Shown here: positions 25,566-32,786 of the stretch, in pieces
Numbering within the stretch: the stretch's first letter is position 1
Layout: every line of letters starts with the position of its first letter
Source: Oscillospiraceae bacterium
GTDB taxonomy: Bacteria > Bacillota > Clostridia > Oscillospirales > Oscillospiraceae
Length of the DNA stretch: 45,292 nt
Assembly (NCBI GenBank): GCA_020025655.1
Contig: JAHHRR010000013.1
Coordinates: 1-45,292 of the forward strand
Reading direction: 5' to 3'
Made by a program: the position numbers and the translations under genes
Notes under the pieces: model-generated
Told to the model about the DNA's origin: nothing
Seen by the model: only the letters and a program-made list of their open reading frames with translations
Databases searched by the model: none

Positions 25566-26048
25566 TTATTCCTTTGAAGCTATATCTGCAATTTTACCGG
25601 AAGTGATTTTAATAAGGTCATCAGGAGCAAGTTCAACCTGATAACCTATCTTTCCGGCACTGACCATAACGGTTTCACCTTCTATTATGCTGCTGTGGTA
25701 TACAGTTTCATACCTTTTTTTCATGCCGACAGGAGAGCAGCCGCCTCTGACATATCCGGTAAGCGCATTTATATCGTTAACGTGAACCATGGCAATAGAT
25801 TTTTCTCCGACTGCTTTAGCTGCAACTTTAAGCTCAAGCTTCATTGCAACCGGTATAACGAAAACATAAATTTTCTTGCTGGCGCCCTGAGCTACCAGTG
25901 TTTTGAAAACTCTGTCAGGGTCCTGTCCCAGAATCTCTGCAACAGTAACACCATCCACAGCCTCCTGACCGTGTTCATACTCATGGGCAGTATACTTTAT
26001 TTTTTTCTGCTCAAGTGTTCTCATTACGTTAGTTTTAAATTCTGCCAA
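25566..26048 (-). CDS. ybaK: YbaK/EbsC family Cys-tRNA(Pro) deacylase
   Basis: A 160-residue trans-editing protein that hydrolyses Cys-tRNA(Pro) made in error by ProRS. Family features are the start MAEFKTNVMRTLEQKKI, VFKTLVAQG, the invariant lysine-rich AAKAVGEKSIAMV, and GYVRGGCSPVGMKK. The start is taken as TTG at 26048: a GGGGAG site (26057-26062) lies eight bases upstream and a near-consensus promoter just beyond, whose transcript would begin about 25 bases before this codon. Longer readings to 26087 would start before the predicted transcript. It is the first gene of the ybaK-uvrA-recD2-comFC-mreB-ispDF operon. Confidence 0.9.
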   Translation of the reverse strand: MAEFKTNVMRTLEQKKIKYTAHEYEHGQEAVDGVTVAEILGQDPDRVFKTLVAQGASKKIYVFVIPVAMKLELKVAAKAVGEKSIAMVHVNDINALTGYVRGGCSPVGMKKRYETVYHSSIIEGETVMVSAGKIGYQVELAPDDLIKITSGKIADIASKE

Positions 26049-26078
26049 AGCTGTCACTCCCCATTCTATAATCAGTTC

Positions 26079-26107
26079 ATTATACACTTCTATTCCTGTT
26101 TTTTCAA
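26079..26107 (-). promoter_or_regulatory. Predicted sigma-A promoter of ybaK-uvrA operon
   Basis: Minus strand: -35 TTGAAA (26107-26102), exact 17-base spacer, -10 TATAAT (26084-26079). Ten or more of twelve consensus bases match. The expected transcript start near 26072 leaves a leader of about 25 bases. Confidence 0.8.
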
Positions 26108-26133
26108 GTTTTGCGGCTTTGATTTTTCCTTAT

Positions 26134-27003
26134 TCACGGTTTATTGGAGGAAAACTCTGCGGCATATTCATTCGGGCTTATGCCATATTCAGCTTTGAAC
26201 GCCCGATAAAAATTTGCATAATCGCCGAAGCCGCATCGTCTGTAAACCTCTCCCGGAGCCTCTCCGCTTTCCATAAGTCCTCTTGCTGCCATAAGTCTGC
26301 GGAATATTATATATCTGTATATGCTGATGCCCACACGGCTTGAAAACGTGTGAGAGAGGTAGTATTTACTGACGAAAAATTCAGAGGCCAAAGCATCAAG
26401 AGATATATTTTCTTTATAATGATTTCCTATGTATGTAAGGGTGCGGCTGATAAGATCAGGTTCTTCATTTTCGTCTGTATCACCGGTCTCTTTACGGGCC
26501 ATGCGGTTCACTTCAATGAGGATTTGTATCAAAAGGCTCTTTGCGTATAATGCGCTGTCGGGTCTGTCCCGATGGCTCTCCAGATTGAGCTTTTCCATAA
26601 GTTCAATCAGCTTTGCACGCTGAACCATATCAGGGCGCAAAAGATTTGTTGGCTTTGCAGGATCATGTACAAAGCACTCTTCAAGTCCTGCATCAAATTC
26701 GCCCAGTTCCGCAAGGTAATTTCTGTTTATCCATATAACGATACGCTCATACAAAGTATCAGGCTTAATATGAGCCTGATGAAGCTCCAGCGGGTTTATC
26801 AGCAATATATCCCCCTGCTCCAGATCATAGGTTCTGCCCTCAATTCTGTACCGAACACTGCCGCCCAGAAAGAAGTAGATTTCATAAAAATCATGGTGGT
26901 GGACACCTATGTCGGACGGCCTTCTATCTTTGTAATAAAAGACTTCAAACTGTCCGTTTTTCATGCTTTGACGGCTGTCAAAAATCTGTGCCTTGTTTGA
27001 CAT
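26134..27003 (-). CDS. AraC family transcriptional regulator with cupin sensor
   Basis: A 289-residue regulator: an N-terminal cupin domain (about 20-110; HHHDFYEIYFFLGGSVRYRIEGRTYDLE... and DILLINPLELHQ) for ligand sensing and a C-terminal double helix-turn-helix (about 185-285; ISLDALASEFFVSKYYLSHTF and the CGFGDYANFYRAFKAEYGISPNEY signature). It is divergent from uxuA with only 199 bases between and back-to-back promoters, so it probably controls uxuA and the SDR gene, responding to a hexuronate or an intermediate such as fructuronate or mannonate. That target is inferred from position. Confidence 0.9.
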   Translation of the reverse strand: MSNKAQIFDSRQSMKNGQFEVFYYKDRRPSDIGVHHHDFYEIYFFLGGSVRYRIEGRTYDLEQGDILLINPLELHQAHIKPDTLYERIVIWINRNYLAELGEFDAGLEECFVHDPAKPTNLLRPDMVQRAKLIELMEKLNLESHRDRPDSALYAKSLLIQILIEVNRMARKETGDTDENEEPDLISRTLTYIGNHYKENISLDALASEFFVSKYYLSHTFSSRVGISIYRYIIFRRLMAARGLMESGEAPGEVYRRCGFGDYANFYRAFKAEYGISPNEYAAEFSSNKP

Positions 27004-27024
27004 ATTCCCACTCCTTTCTCGGTA

Positions 27025-27053
27025 AGATTACAGCAAGATTCGCAATAAGTCAA
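27025..27053 (-). promoter_or_regulatory. Predicted promoter of the AraC regulator
   Basis: Minus strand: -35 TTGACT (27053-27048), 17-base spacer, -10 TAATCT (27030-27025). Its -35 is only 14 bases from the -35 of the divergent uxuA promoter, so a regulator bound between them could act on both. Confidence 0.55.
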
Positions 27054-27067
27054 ACAATATTTGCAAT

Positions 27068-27095
27068 TTGAATTATAGGCTCTGTGTGCTATACT
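27068..27095 (+). promoter_or_regulatory. Predicted promoter of uxuA
   Basis: -35 TTGAAT, 16-base spacer, -10 TATACT; expected transcript start near 27102, leaving a leader of about 100 bases. The adjoining segment 27041-27070 contains two GCAAT-type direct repeats (GCAATAAG, GCAATTTG) that could be AraC half-sites. Confidence 0.6.
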
Positions 27096-27096
27096 C

Positions 27097-27110
27097 TGAA
27101 AACGCACAGA
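27097..27110 (+). promoter_or_regulatory. Possible catabolite-repression (cre-like) site at uxuA start
   Basis: TGAAAACGCACAGA matches the CcpA cre consensus TGWAANCGNTNNCA at 10 of 12 fixed positions and covers the expected uxuA transcript start, a typical repression position. Two mismatches keep this tentative. Confidence 0.3.
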
Positions 27111-27151
27111 GGTAAAAATACGAGATAAAAATACTCAATGATTTTTACCTC
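27109..27151 (+). repeat. Inverted repeat in the uxuA leader
   Basis: GAGGTAAAAAT (27109-27119) and its exact reverse complement ATTTTTACCTC (27141-27151) are separated by 21 bases inside the predicted 5' leader of uxuA. It may be a regulator site of two half-sites or an mRNA stem-loop. The stem is mostly A-T and not followed by a T run, so it is not a terminator. Confidence 0.6.
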
Positions 27152-27202
27152 AGCATACTTTTTTAATTTTGAATAAGCAGAAATAACAGGAGGGAATTTT
27201 CT

Positions 27203-28294
27203 ATGCCTATGCAGATGGGATTCCGTTGGTTCGGTAAAGGAAATGACAACATTTCACTATCAGATATTAAGCAGATTCCGGGTGTAACCAGTATAGTCTG
27301 GGCTCTGCATCACAAGATGCCCGGAGAAATCTGGGAAGTTGACGAAATCGCCGAAGTCAAGAAGCAGCTTGATGAATACGGCTTCAATATGGACGTTGTA
27401 GAATCCGTTAATGTCCACGATGATATTAAAATAGGTCTCCCCAGTCGTGATATGTACATTGAAAACTACAAACAGACTATTCGCAATCTGTCCAAATTCG
27501 GTGTCAAGGTTATCTGCTATAACTTTATGCCTGTTTTCGACTGGACTCGTTCCGATCTTTTCCATCCCGTAGGTGATGGTTCTACCGCTCTTTACTATGA
27601 AAAGAACATGATTCAGGATGATTACAAGGCAATGGCTGAGTACATCATGAATCTCACCGAAAAGCACAATATGTCTTTCCCCGGCTGGGAGCCGGAAAGA
27701 ATGGCCAAGCTGGACGAGCTGTTTCAGGCATACAAAGATGTTGACCACGAAAAGCTCTGGGCAAACCTCAAGTATTTCCTTGAAGCAATTATGCCCACCT
27801 GCCACGAGTGCGACATCAAAATGGCTATTCACATGGACGATCCCCCTTGGGATATTTTCGGTTTACCCCGCCTTATGGTCAACGCAGCCAACATCGACCG
27901 CTTCCTCGCTATGGTAGATGACGAGTATAACTGCCTTACTCTCTGCTCCGGTTCTTTAAATGCTAACCCCGAAAATAATGTAGCATCCATAATCCGCAAG
28001 CACTGCGACCGCATTGCTTTTGCACATATTCGCAATGTAAAACACTTCCCCAACGGAGATTTTTCGGAAGCCAGTCACCGTGACTGCGACGGCGATACAG
28101 GTATTCTTGAAATTCTCAAGGCATACCACGACTGCGGATACGAAGGATATATCAGACCCGACCACGGAAGACATCTCTGGGGTGAGGGTCCCGGAACCGT
28201 TCGTCCGGGTTACGGCCTCTATGACCGTGCTCTCGGCATAATGTATATGCTGGGTGTGTGGGATATGCTTGACAGACTTGACGGGAAAATATAA
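27203..28294 (+). CDS. uxuA: Mannonate dehydratase
   Basis: Dehydrates D-mannonate to 2-keto-3-deoxy-D-gluconate in hexuronate breakdown. The 363 residues show UxuA features: MGFRWFGKGND at the N-terminus, ICYNFMPVFDWTRSDL, AIHMDDPPWDIFGLPR, LCSGSL, FAHIRNVK and IRPDHGR; the Cys, His and Asp of these motifs hold the metal. The start is the ATG eight bases after AGGAGGG (27188-27194). The next gene, 18 bases on, is the SDR expected to supply mannonate. The downstream enzymes KdgK and Eda are not in this window. Confidence 0.96.
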   Translation: MPMQMGFRWFGKGNDNISLSDIKQIPGVTSIVWALHHKMPGEIWEVDEIAEVKKQLDEYGFNMDVVESVNVHDDIKIGLPSRDMYIENYKQTIRNLSKFGVKVICYNFMPVFDWTRSDLFHPVGDGSTALYYEKNMIQDDYKAMAEYIMNLTEKHNMSFPGWEPERMAKLDELFQAYKDVDHEKLWANLKYFLEAIMPTCHECDIKMAIHMDDPPWDIFGLPRLMVNAANIDRFLAMVDDEYNCLTLCSGSLNANPENNVASIIRKHCDRIAFAHIRNVKHFPNGDFSEASHRDCDGDTGILEILKAYHDCGYEGYIRPDHGRHLWGEGPGTVRPGYGLYDRALGIMYMLGVWDMLDRLDGKI

Positions 28295-28312
28295 GTAAAG
28301 AGGGAAAGCAAA

Positions 28313-29158
28313 ATGGTAAATCTTCCGCTTAATATTGATTACAAAGATAAAGTTGTTGTAATTACCGGTGCAGGTGGACTTATCTGCTCTGCAATGGCTC
28401 ATGCATTCGCACAGAGCGGCGCAAAAGTAGCCGCCCTTGGTCGCAGACTTGAAAATGTTCAGGCTCTGGCTGACGAAATCAAAGCCGAAGGCTTCATCTG
28501 TGAGGGCTACAAGGCAAATGTTCTTGACCCTGAGGAATTAGAGCTTGCCCGTCAGGCTATTCACCGTGATTTTGGCTCTGTTGACATTCTCATAAACGGC
28601 GCAGGCGGTAACAACCCCCGTGCAACCACCGATAACGAGTATCAGCACGAGGCAAAAGACGGTGACAAGACTTTCTTTGATCTCGATCCTTCCGGTGTCG
28701 ACATGGTCTTTAAACTGAATTTTCAGGGAAGCCTCATTCCCACTCAGATATTTGCAAAGGATATGGTTGAAAAGAAGAGTGGCTGTATTCTGAACATTTC
28801 CTCTATGAATGCTTTCACACCTCTGACCAAGATTCCTGCTTACTCCGGTGCTAAAGCTGCTATTTCAAACTTCACTCAGTGGCTTGCTACTCATTTTGCA
28901 GGCTCCGGAATACGCTGCAACGCAATAGCTCCCGGATTTCTTGTATCTGCTCAGAACAAATCCCTTCTCTTTAACGAGGACGGAACTCCCACTGCCCGCT
29001 CCGCTAAGATTCTGAACGGTACTCCCACCGGCAGATATGTAGAAGCCGAAGAGCTGCTGGGTGCTACACTTTTCCTCTGCGATGACAGAGCTGCATCTGC
29101 TGTTACCGGTGTTGTAATGCCTATAGACTGCGGCTTCTCCGCATACTCAGGCGTATAA
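28313..29158 (+). CDS. SDR oxidoreductase, probable D-mannonate oxidoreductase (fructuronate reductase)
   Basis: A 281-residue short-chain dehydrogenase. The nucleotide loop reads TGAGGLICSAMA, a variant seen in the Firmicutes mannonate oxidoreductase subgroup rather than the classic TGxxxGIG. The catalytic set is SSMNAF...YSGAK (Ser, Tyr, Lys). NGAGGNNPRATT and the large insertion after it also fit this subgroup (B. subtilis YjmF-like). It is coupled to uxuA in a two-gene operon closed by a strong terminator, so fructuronate to mannonate is the likely reaction. Exact substrate is inferred from context. Confidence 0.85.
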   Translation: MVNLPLNIDYKDKVVVITGAGGLICSAMAHAFAQSGAKVAALGRRLENVQALADEIKAEGFICEGYKANVLDPEELELARQAIHRDFGSVDILINGAGGNNPRATTDNEYQHEAKDGDKTFFDLDPSGVDMVFKLNFQGSLIPTQIFAKDMVEKKSGCILNISSMNAFTPLTKIPAYSGAKAAISNFTQWLATHFAGSGIRCNAIAPGFLVSAQNKSLLFNEDGTPTARSAKILNGTPTGRYVEAEELLGATLFLCDDRAASAVTGVVMPIDCGFSAYSGV

Positions 29159-29175
29159 TATTATATAATGTAGGA

Positions 29176-29211
29176 AAAACTCCCGATACACATTACTGTA
29201 TCGGGAGTTTT
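29176..29211. terminator. Bidirectional intrinsic terminator
   Basis: A 15-base-pair perfect stem (AAAACTCCCGATACA with TGTATCGGGAGTTTT) and six-base loop, with T runs on both sides. It lies between the converging ends of the uxuA-SDR operon and the eight-gene lacI operon and can serve both. Confidence 0.93.
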
Positions 29212-29221
29212 TTATTTATAA

Positions 29222-29896
29222 TCAGCTTAAATCAAGCTCTTCTGCAAATTTTCTAAAGCGCTTGCAGGCGTTTGTAATGCCATCTTCCTGCTTGAATACA
29301 ACATAAATACCGGTAACGAGAATATCTGCACCTGCCTTAAGGCACGGGCCGGCATTTTCGTAGTCCACACCGCCGTCAATTTCAATAAGGAAGTTTGCGT
29401 TATGTTTTTTACGCAGCTCTGCAAGTTCCGCACAGCGCTCAACGCCGCCCGGCAGGAAACGCTGCCCTGCAAAGCCGGGTTCAACAGTCATCAGAATGAC
29501 ATAATCGAGCAGGTTAATATACGGCTCAATTACATCTATTCTCTGTGAGGGGTTAATTACAACTCCGGCTTTCATACCGTGAGCACGGATTTGAGTCAGA
29601 TTTCTTCTGACGAAGTTGGTAGAATCGCAGTGGAAGCAGACATAGTCCGCTCCGGCCTGCTGTAATCTTTCAATATAATCTCCGGGGTTATCTACCATCA
29701 TGTGAACCTCAGCGGTTGCATTAGGATATGCATTTTTAATGTCCCTGATATAGTTCACAGGAAAGCAGAGGTTCGGAACATAGTGTCCGTCCATAATATC
29801 AATGTGAAAGAAATCTACACCGCCTGCAACAAGATCTTTTATATTATCTGCCAGCTCAAGAACATTGCAGTTGGCAAGTGAAGGTGCATTTATCAT
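29222..29896 (-). CDS. Ribulose-phosphate 3-epimerase family protein
   Basis: A 224-residue TIM-barrel epimerase. Metal ligands and acid/base residues of the Rpe family are kept: APSLAN, FHIDIMDGHYVPN, VHMMVDNP, MTVEPGFAGQRF and IEIDGGV. The C-terminal phosphate-site motif, usually GSA/GSS, reads VTGIYVVF, so the serine that contacts phosphate is replaced. It is last in the lacI operon, near fucI, not in the housekeeping position after rsgA, which points to a catabolic ketose (phosphate) epimerase such as the AlsE type. The start is the ATG at 29896, just after GAGG; an upstream TTG would overlap the neighbour. Confidence 0.85.
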   Translation of the reverse strand: MINAPSLANCNVLELADNIKDLVAGGVDFFHIDIMDGHYVPNLCFPVNYIRDIKNAYPNATAEVHMMVDNPGDYIERLQQAGADYVCFHCDSTNFVRRNLTQIRAHGMKAGVVINPSQRIDVIEPYINLLDYVILMTVEPGFAGQRFLPGGVERCAELAELRKKHNANFLIEIDGGVDYENAGPCLKAGADILVTGIYVVFKQEDGITNACKRFRKFAEELDLS

Positions 29897-29904
29897 AATT
29901 GTCC

Positions 29905-30963
29905 TCAATTCCAGGGCTGAATTTTTGACTCAAATCTGCCCTTATTTAAAAGTGCCGCATCTATTGCAAGAGAAATATAGGTATCCTGTAAAGTCTCCTC
30001 CAGCGAATAGAAGCTCTCACCGGTTGCAACGTACTTCTCCATAAGCGTCAGTATTGTTGCAAGAGCTATCTCATCGTCATTTAAAGGAGAATATTTAAAG
30101 GGATTATCATAAAGAACCTGCTCACCGCAAGTAAGTTTGCTGAGACCGTGGAATTTATTATCATAGCGTCCCAGTTCACAGCGCTCCAAAGCCAGTGCAA
30201 CAGGCACACCGTCTGCATTCAGCTTCTGGAGTAGCATATCATCTATCTCGCCTTTGTCACCTCTTATATTCAAATGGCGCTGGCGCAGGAAAGATTGATA
30301 TTGCGGCCCTGAAAAATCATAGTAGGCAGTTTTTCCGTTTTCAAAGCTTATTTTTGCCCTGACACGCTCGTATTCAATCCTGTTTCCATTCAGGATCTCA
30401 CCTGCACGGCTCTTTGTCTCAATTACGTGCTCGGTTGTACTATCAGCATCAACGGAAAAACGCTCCATTCCTGTGTTCAGGAAAAGACGTATCATTGATG
30501 CAGCGTGGTAACCGTGGATGCACGAGAGATTGACGCTCTCTGCTTCTCCTATCTGGCCCTCACGGACCGCCCGAAGCCATGCAGCATAGAGCGGCTGGAC
30601 AAAATACTGTTCAACAAACTGAATTTTTGCCCCCTTATATGCCTCATACATACTCAAAAGCTCTTCAAAATTCTCTGCAGGCGGAGTTTCACACAGCACA
30701 GGGATACCCCGCCTAACCAAAGCATCCACATATTCTCTGCAACAGCCACGCTTAATGGCTACAATCACAAAATCGCAGCCTTCATCCAGAATCTCATTCA
30801 GCTCAGATGTATACCAAAGCCCGGTCTCCCGACGAAGGATTTCTGCCTTTTCGGGAGAACGGGTGTAAATGTGACCGAGCTGAAAGCGATCCGGGCAGAG
30901 CTGTGCGAGGCGAATGTAAAATTCGCTTCGCCAGCCCGTTCCAATTATCGCATAACGAGTCAT
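29905..30963 (-). CDS. Gfo/Idh/MocA family oxidoreductase lacking the EKP lysine
   Basis: A 352-residue protein starting MTRYAIIGTGWRSEFYI, an N-terminal Rossmann nucleotide-binding fold followed by the family's C-terminal alpha/beta domain. The signature EKP, which provides the catalytic lysine in most sugar dehydrogenases of this family, reads ETP here (LCETPPAENFEELL). It may therefore be a divergent enzyme or a non-catalytic sugar/NAD binding protein. The start at 30963 is chosen because it matches the family start and follows the fucI stop; an upstream TTG overlaps fucI. Substrate unknown. Confidence 0.82.
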   Translation of the reverse strand: MTRYAIIGTGWRSEFYIRLAQLCPDRFQLGHIYTRSPEKAEILRRETGLWYTSELNEILDEGCDFVIVAIKRGCCREYVDALVRRGIPVLCETPPAENFEELLSMYEAYKGAKIQFVEQYFVQPLYAAWLRAVREGQIGEAESVNLSCIHGYHAASMIRLFLNTGMERFSVDADSTTEHVIETKSRAGEILNGNRIEYERVRAKISFENGKTAYYDFSGPQYQSFLRQRHLNIRGDKGEIDDMLLQKLNADGVPVALALERCELGRYDNKFHGLSKLTCGEQVLYDNPFKYSPLNDDEIALATILTLMEKYVATGESFYSLEETLQDTYISLAIDAALLNKGRFESKIQPWN

Positions 30964-30971
30964 AGGTCTTA

Positions 30972-32762
30972 TCAATATTTTCCGTAGAGAGGACCGTAGT
31001 TAAGGCAGGCTCTGAAGTCTGCATCAACGCCCTTGCCGCCCAGCATATTCCATGCGGAAGGACGGAAAATTCTCTCGACAGGTACGTTGTGAGAGCATAC
31101 AGGGATGCGCAGCATAGAAGCAAGTGTGATGAAGTCTGCTCCTACATGACCATAGCACAGAGTGCAGTGGTTTGCGCCCCAGCTGTCCATAAAGTCATAG
31201 ACAGAAGTAAATGCGCCTTCACCTGTAAGACGTGGCACAAAATATGTTTTGGGCCAGGTGGGGTCAACACGGGATACTATTTTTTTCTCAACATCCTCGG
31301 GAAGATCGATTGTGTAGCCCTCAGCCAGCTGGAGAACAGGGCCGACACCCTTTATGAGATTCAATCTCAGCATGGTGAGAGGTGCGCCGCCCTTGGAGGA
31401 AAAGCTTGAGGAAAATCCGCCACCACGGAAGGTAGCAAGTTTTCCTGCTCCCCACTCAGTAGCATCGAGACAAGCCTGAACTTCCTCGTCATTGAGTTCC
31501 CAGAAAGGTTTCATGCAGGGCTGTCCGTTGCGGCAGGCTTCCATAGAACCATCCAGTGCGGCAGCACCGGAGTTTGTAAGATAAAGGAATCCGTTTTCAC
31601 CCATACCGTCAAGGCGGACACCGGTATTATGCTCAATAGCCTCGGGACTCCAGTAGCCACGTACATCGCAGAAAATCTGTGCGGTGCCGGTAAGCAGAGT
31701 ACCCATCATCATAGTTGTAGCATTAAGGCTGTCGTTTTCGGTTGCAAGTGTAACCGGCTGACGCTTACCGTTCCAGTCGAAACTGCTGTTCAGAATAGCT
31801 TCGGCAAAATCGGTGTTGGGCATAAAGTCAGTCCACTGGCGCTGTCCCTGATAGCCTCCCAGTAATGCGTTCCTGCCGAATGCTTCTTCGGAATATCCCA
31901 TCTCACGGAGTTTTTCACTGCCAAGCATCAAATCACGGATGATAAGGGTCATCTTTACGATGGTCTCCCAGACTTCATCCTTCTTCTCTCTGCTCTGCTG
32001 AATCTCAACGGGGTTGGGATCTTTCATTTCCCTGCAGTTAGAACGTGCCCAGGCTATGGCTCTTTCATATTCCTCGTGGTCATAGATTTCCTTCTCCAGA
32101 CGACGAGTCATTTCACTCATATCGACTGTAATTGTAGGCATACCAAGGTAGCAGCGGAAGAACTCCTGATCAACAATAGAAGCGCCTATACCCATGCAGG
32201 TGCCGCCAATAGACAGGTAGCTCTTACCTTCCATTTCTGCAACAGCTATTGCAGCTCTGCCGAAGTTCAAAAGCTTTTCCTGTACGTCCTGAGGTATGGA
32301 AAGATCGTCGGGGTCCTGAATGTCACGTCCGTATATTTTGAACACCGGCATACCCTTCTGCTCGGAAACTGCCGCAGCAGCTGCAAGATAAACAGCACCG
32401 GGGCGTTCGCTTCCGTTATAACCCCAAATTGCCTGAGGCAGACGACTGTCATACTCCATAATTTCAGCTGCATATGCAAAAGCACGGGAAACGCTTATAA
32501 CAGCACCGACGTTTTCTTCCTTAAATTGTCTTGCGACCTGATCCGCTTCAACCCTGCCGCCTACGCCAACCTTGCTGATTATTACTTCAACGGGTTTTCC
32601 GTCTGCATAGCGCAGATTTGTCTCCAGAAGTTTCTTTGCGTTTTCAGCCAGCTGGAAAGTAGGTGCCTCGATTTTTTCCCGGACACCATTGCAGCGGCCG
32701 TCAACAATAACACGGATGCCTATTCTTTTATGATCACAATTGAATCTTTCGTATTTGCTCAT
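30972..32762 (-). CDS. fucI: L-fucose isomerase family protein
   Basis: A 596-residue aldose-ketose isomerase close in length to E. coli FucI (591). It retains the manganese and catalytic residues: Glu342 in ATENDSLNA, Asp366 in CDVRGYWSPEA, and the C-terminal SWGANHCTLCYGHVGAD...HNVPVERIFRP block. FucI enzymes convert L-fucose to L-fuculose and also D-arabinose to D-ribulose; L-galactose and D-altrose are other known activities. No fuculokinase, aldolase or FucO gene is in this window, so the natural sugar is uncertain. It sits between GH31 and the Gfo/Idh gene in one operon. Confidence 0.93.
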   Translation of the reverse strand: MSKYERFNCDHKRIGIRVIVDGRCNGVREKIEAPTFQLAENAKKLLETNLRYADGKPVEVIISKVGVGGRVEADQVARQFKEENVGAVISVSRAFAYAAEIMEYDSRLPQAIWGYNGSERPGAVYLAAAAAVSEQKGMPVFKIYGRDIQDPDDLSIPQDVQEKLLNFGRAAIAVAEMEGKSYLSIGGTCMGIGASIVDQEFFRCYLGMPTITVDMSEMTRRLEKEIYDHEEYERAIAWARSNCREMKDPNPVEIQQSREKKDEVWETIVKMTLIIRDLMLGSEKLREMGYSEEAFGRNALLGGYQGQRQWTDFMPNTDFAEAILNSSFDWNGKRQPVTLATENDSLNATTMMMGTLLTGTAQIFCDVRGYWSPEAIEHNTGVRLDGMGENGFLYLTNSGAAALDGSMEACRNGQPCMKPFWELNDEEVQACLDATEWGAGKLATFRGGGFSSSFSSKGGAPLTMLRLNLIKGVGPVLQLAEGYTIDLPEDVEKKIVSRVDPTWPKTYFVPRLTGEGAFTSVYDFMDSWGANHCTLCYGHVGADFITLASMLRIPVCSHNVPVERIFRPSAWNMLGGKGVDADFRACLNYGPLYGKY

Positions 32763-32786
32763 TTATATACTATTTCTCCGTTTCTT

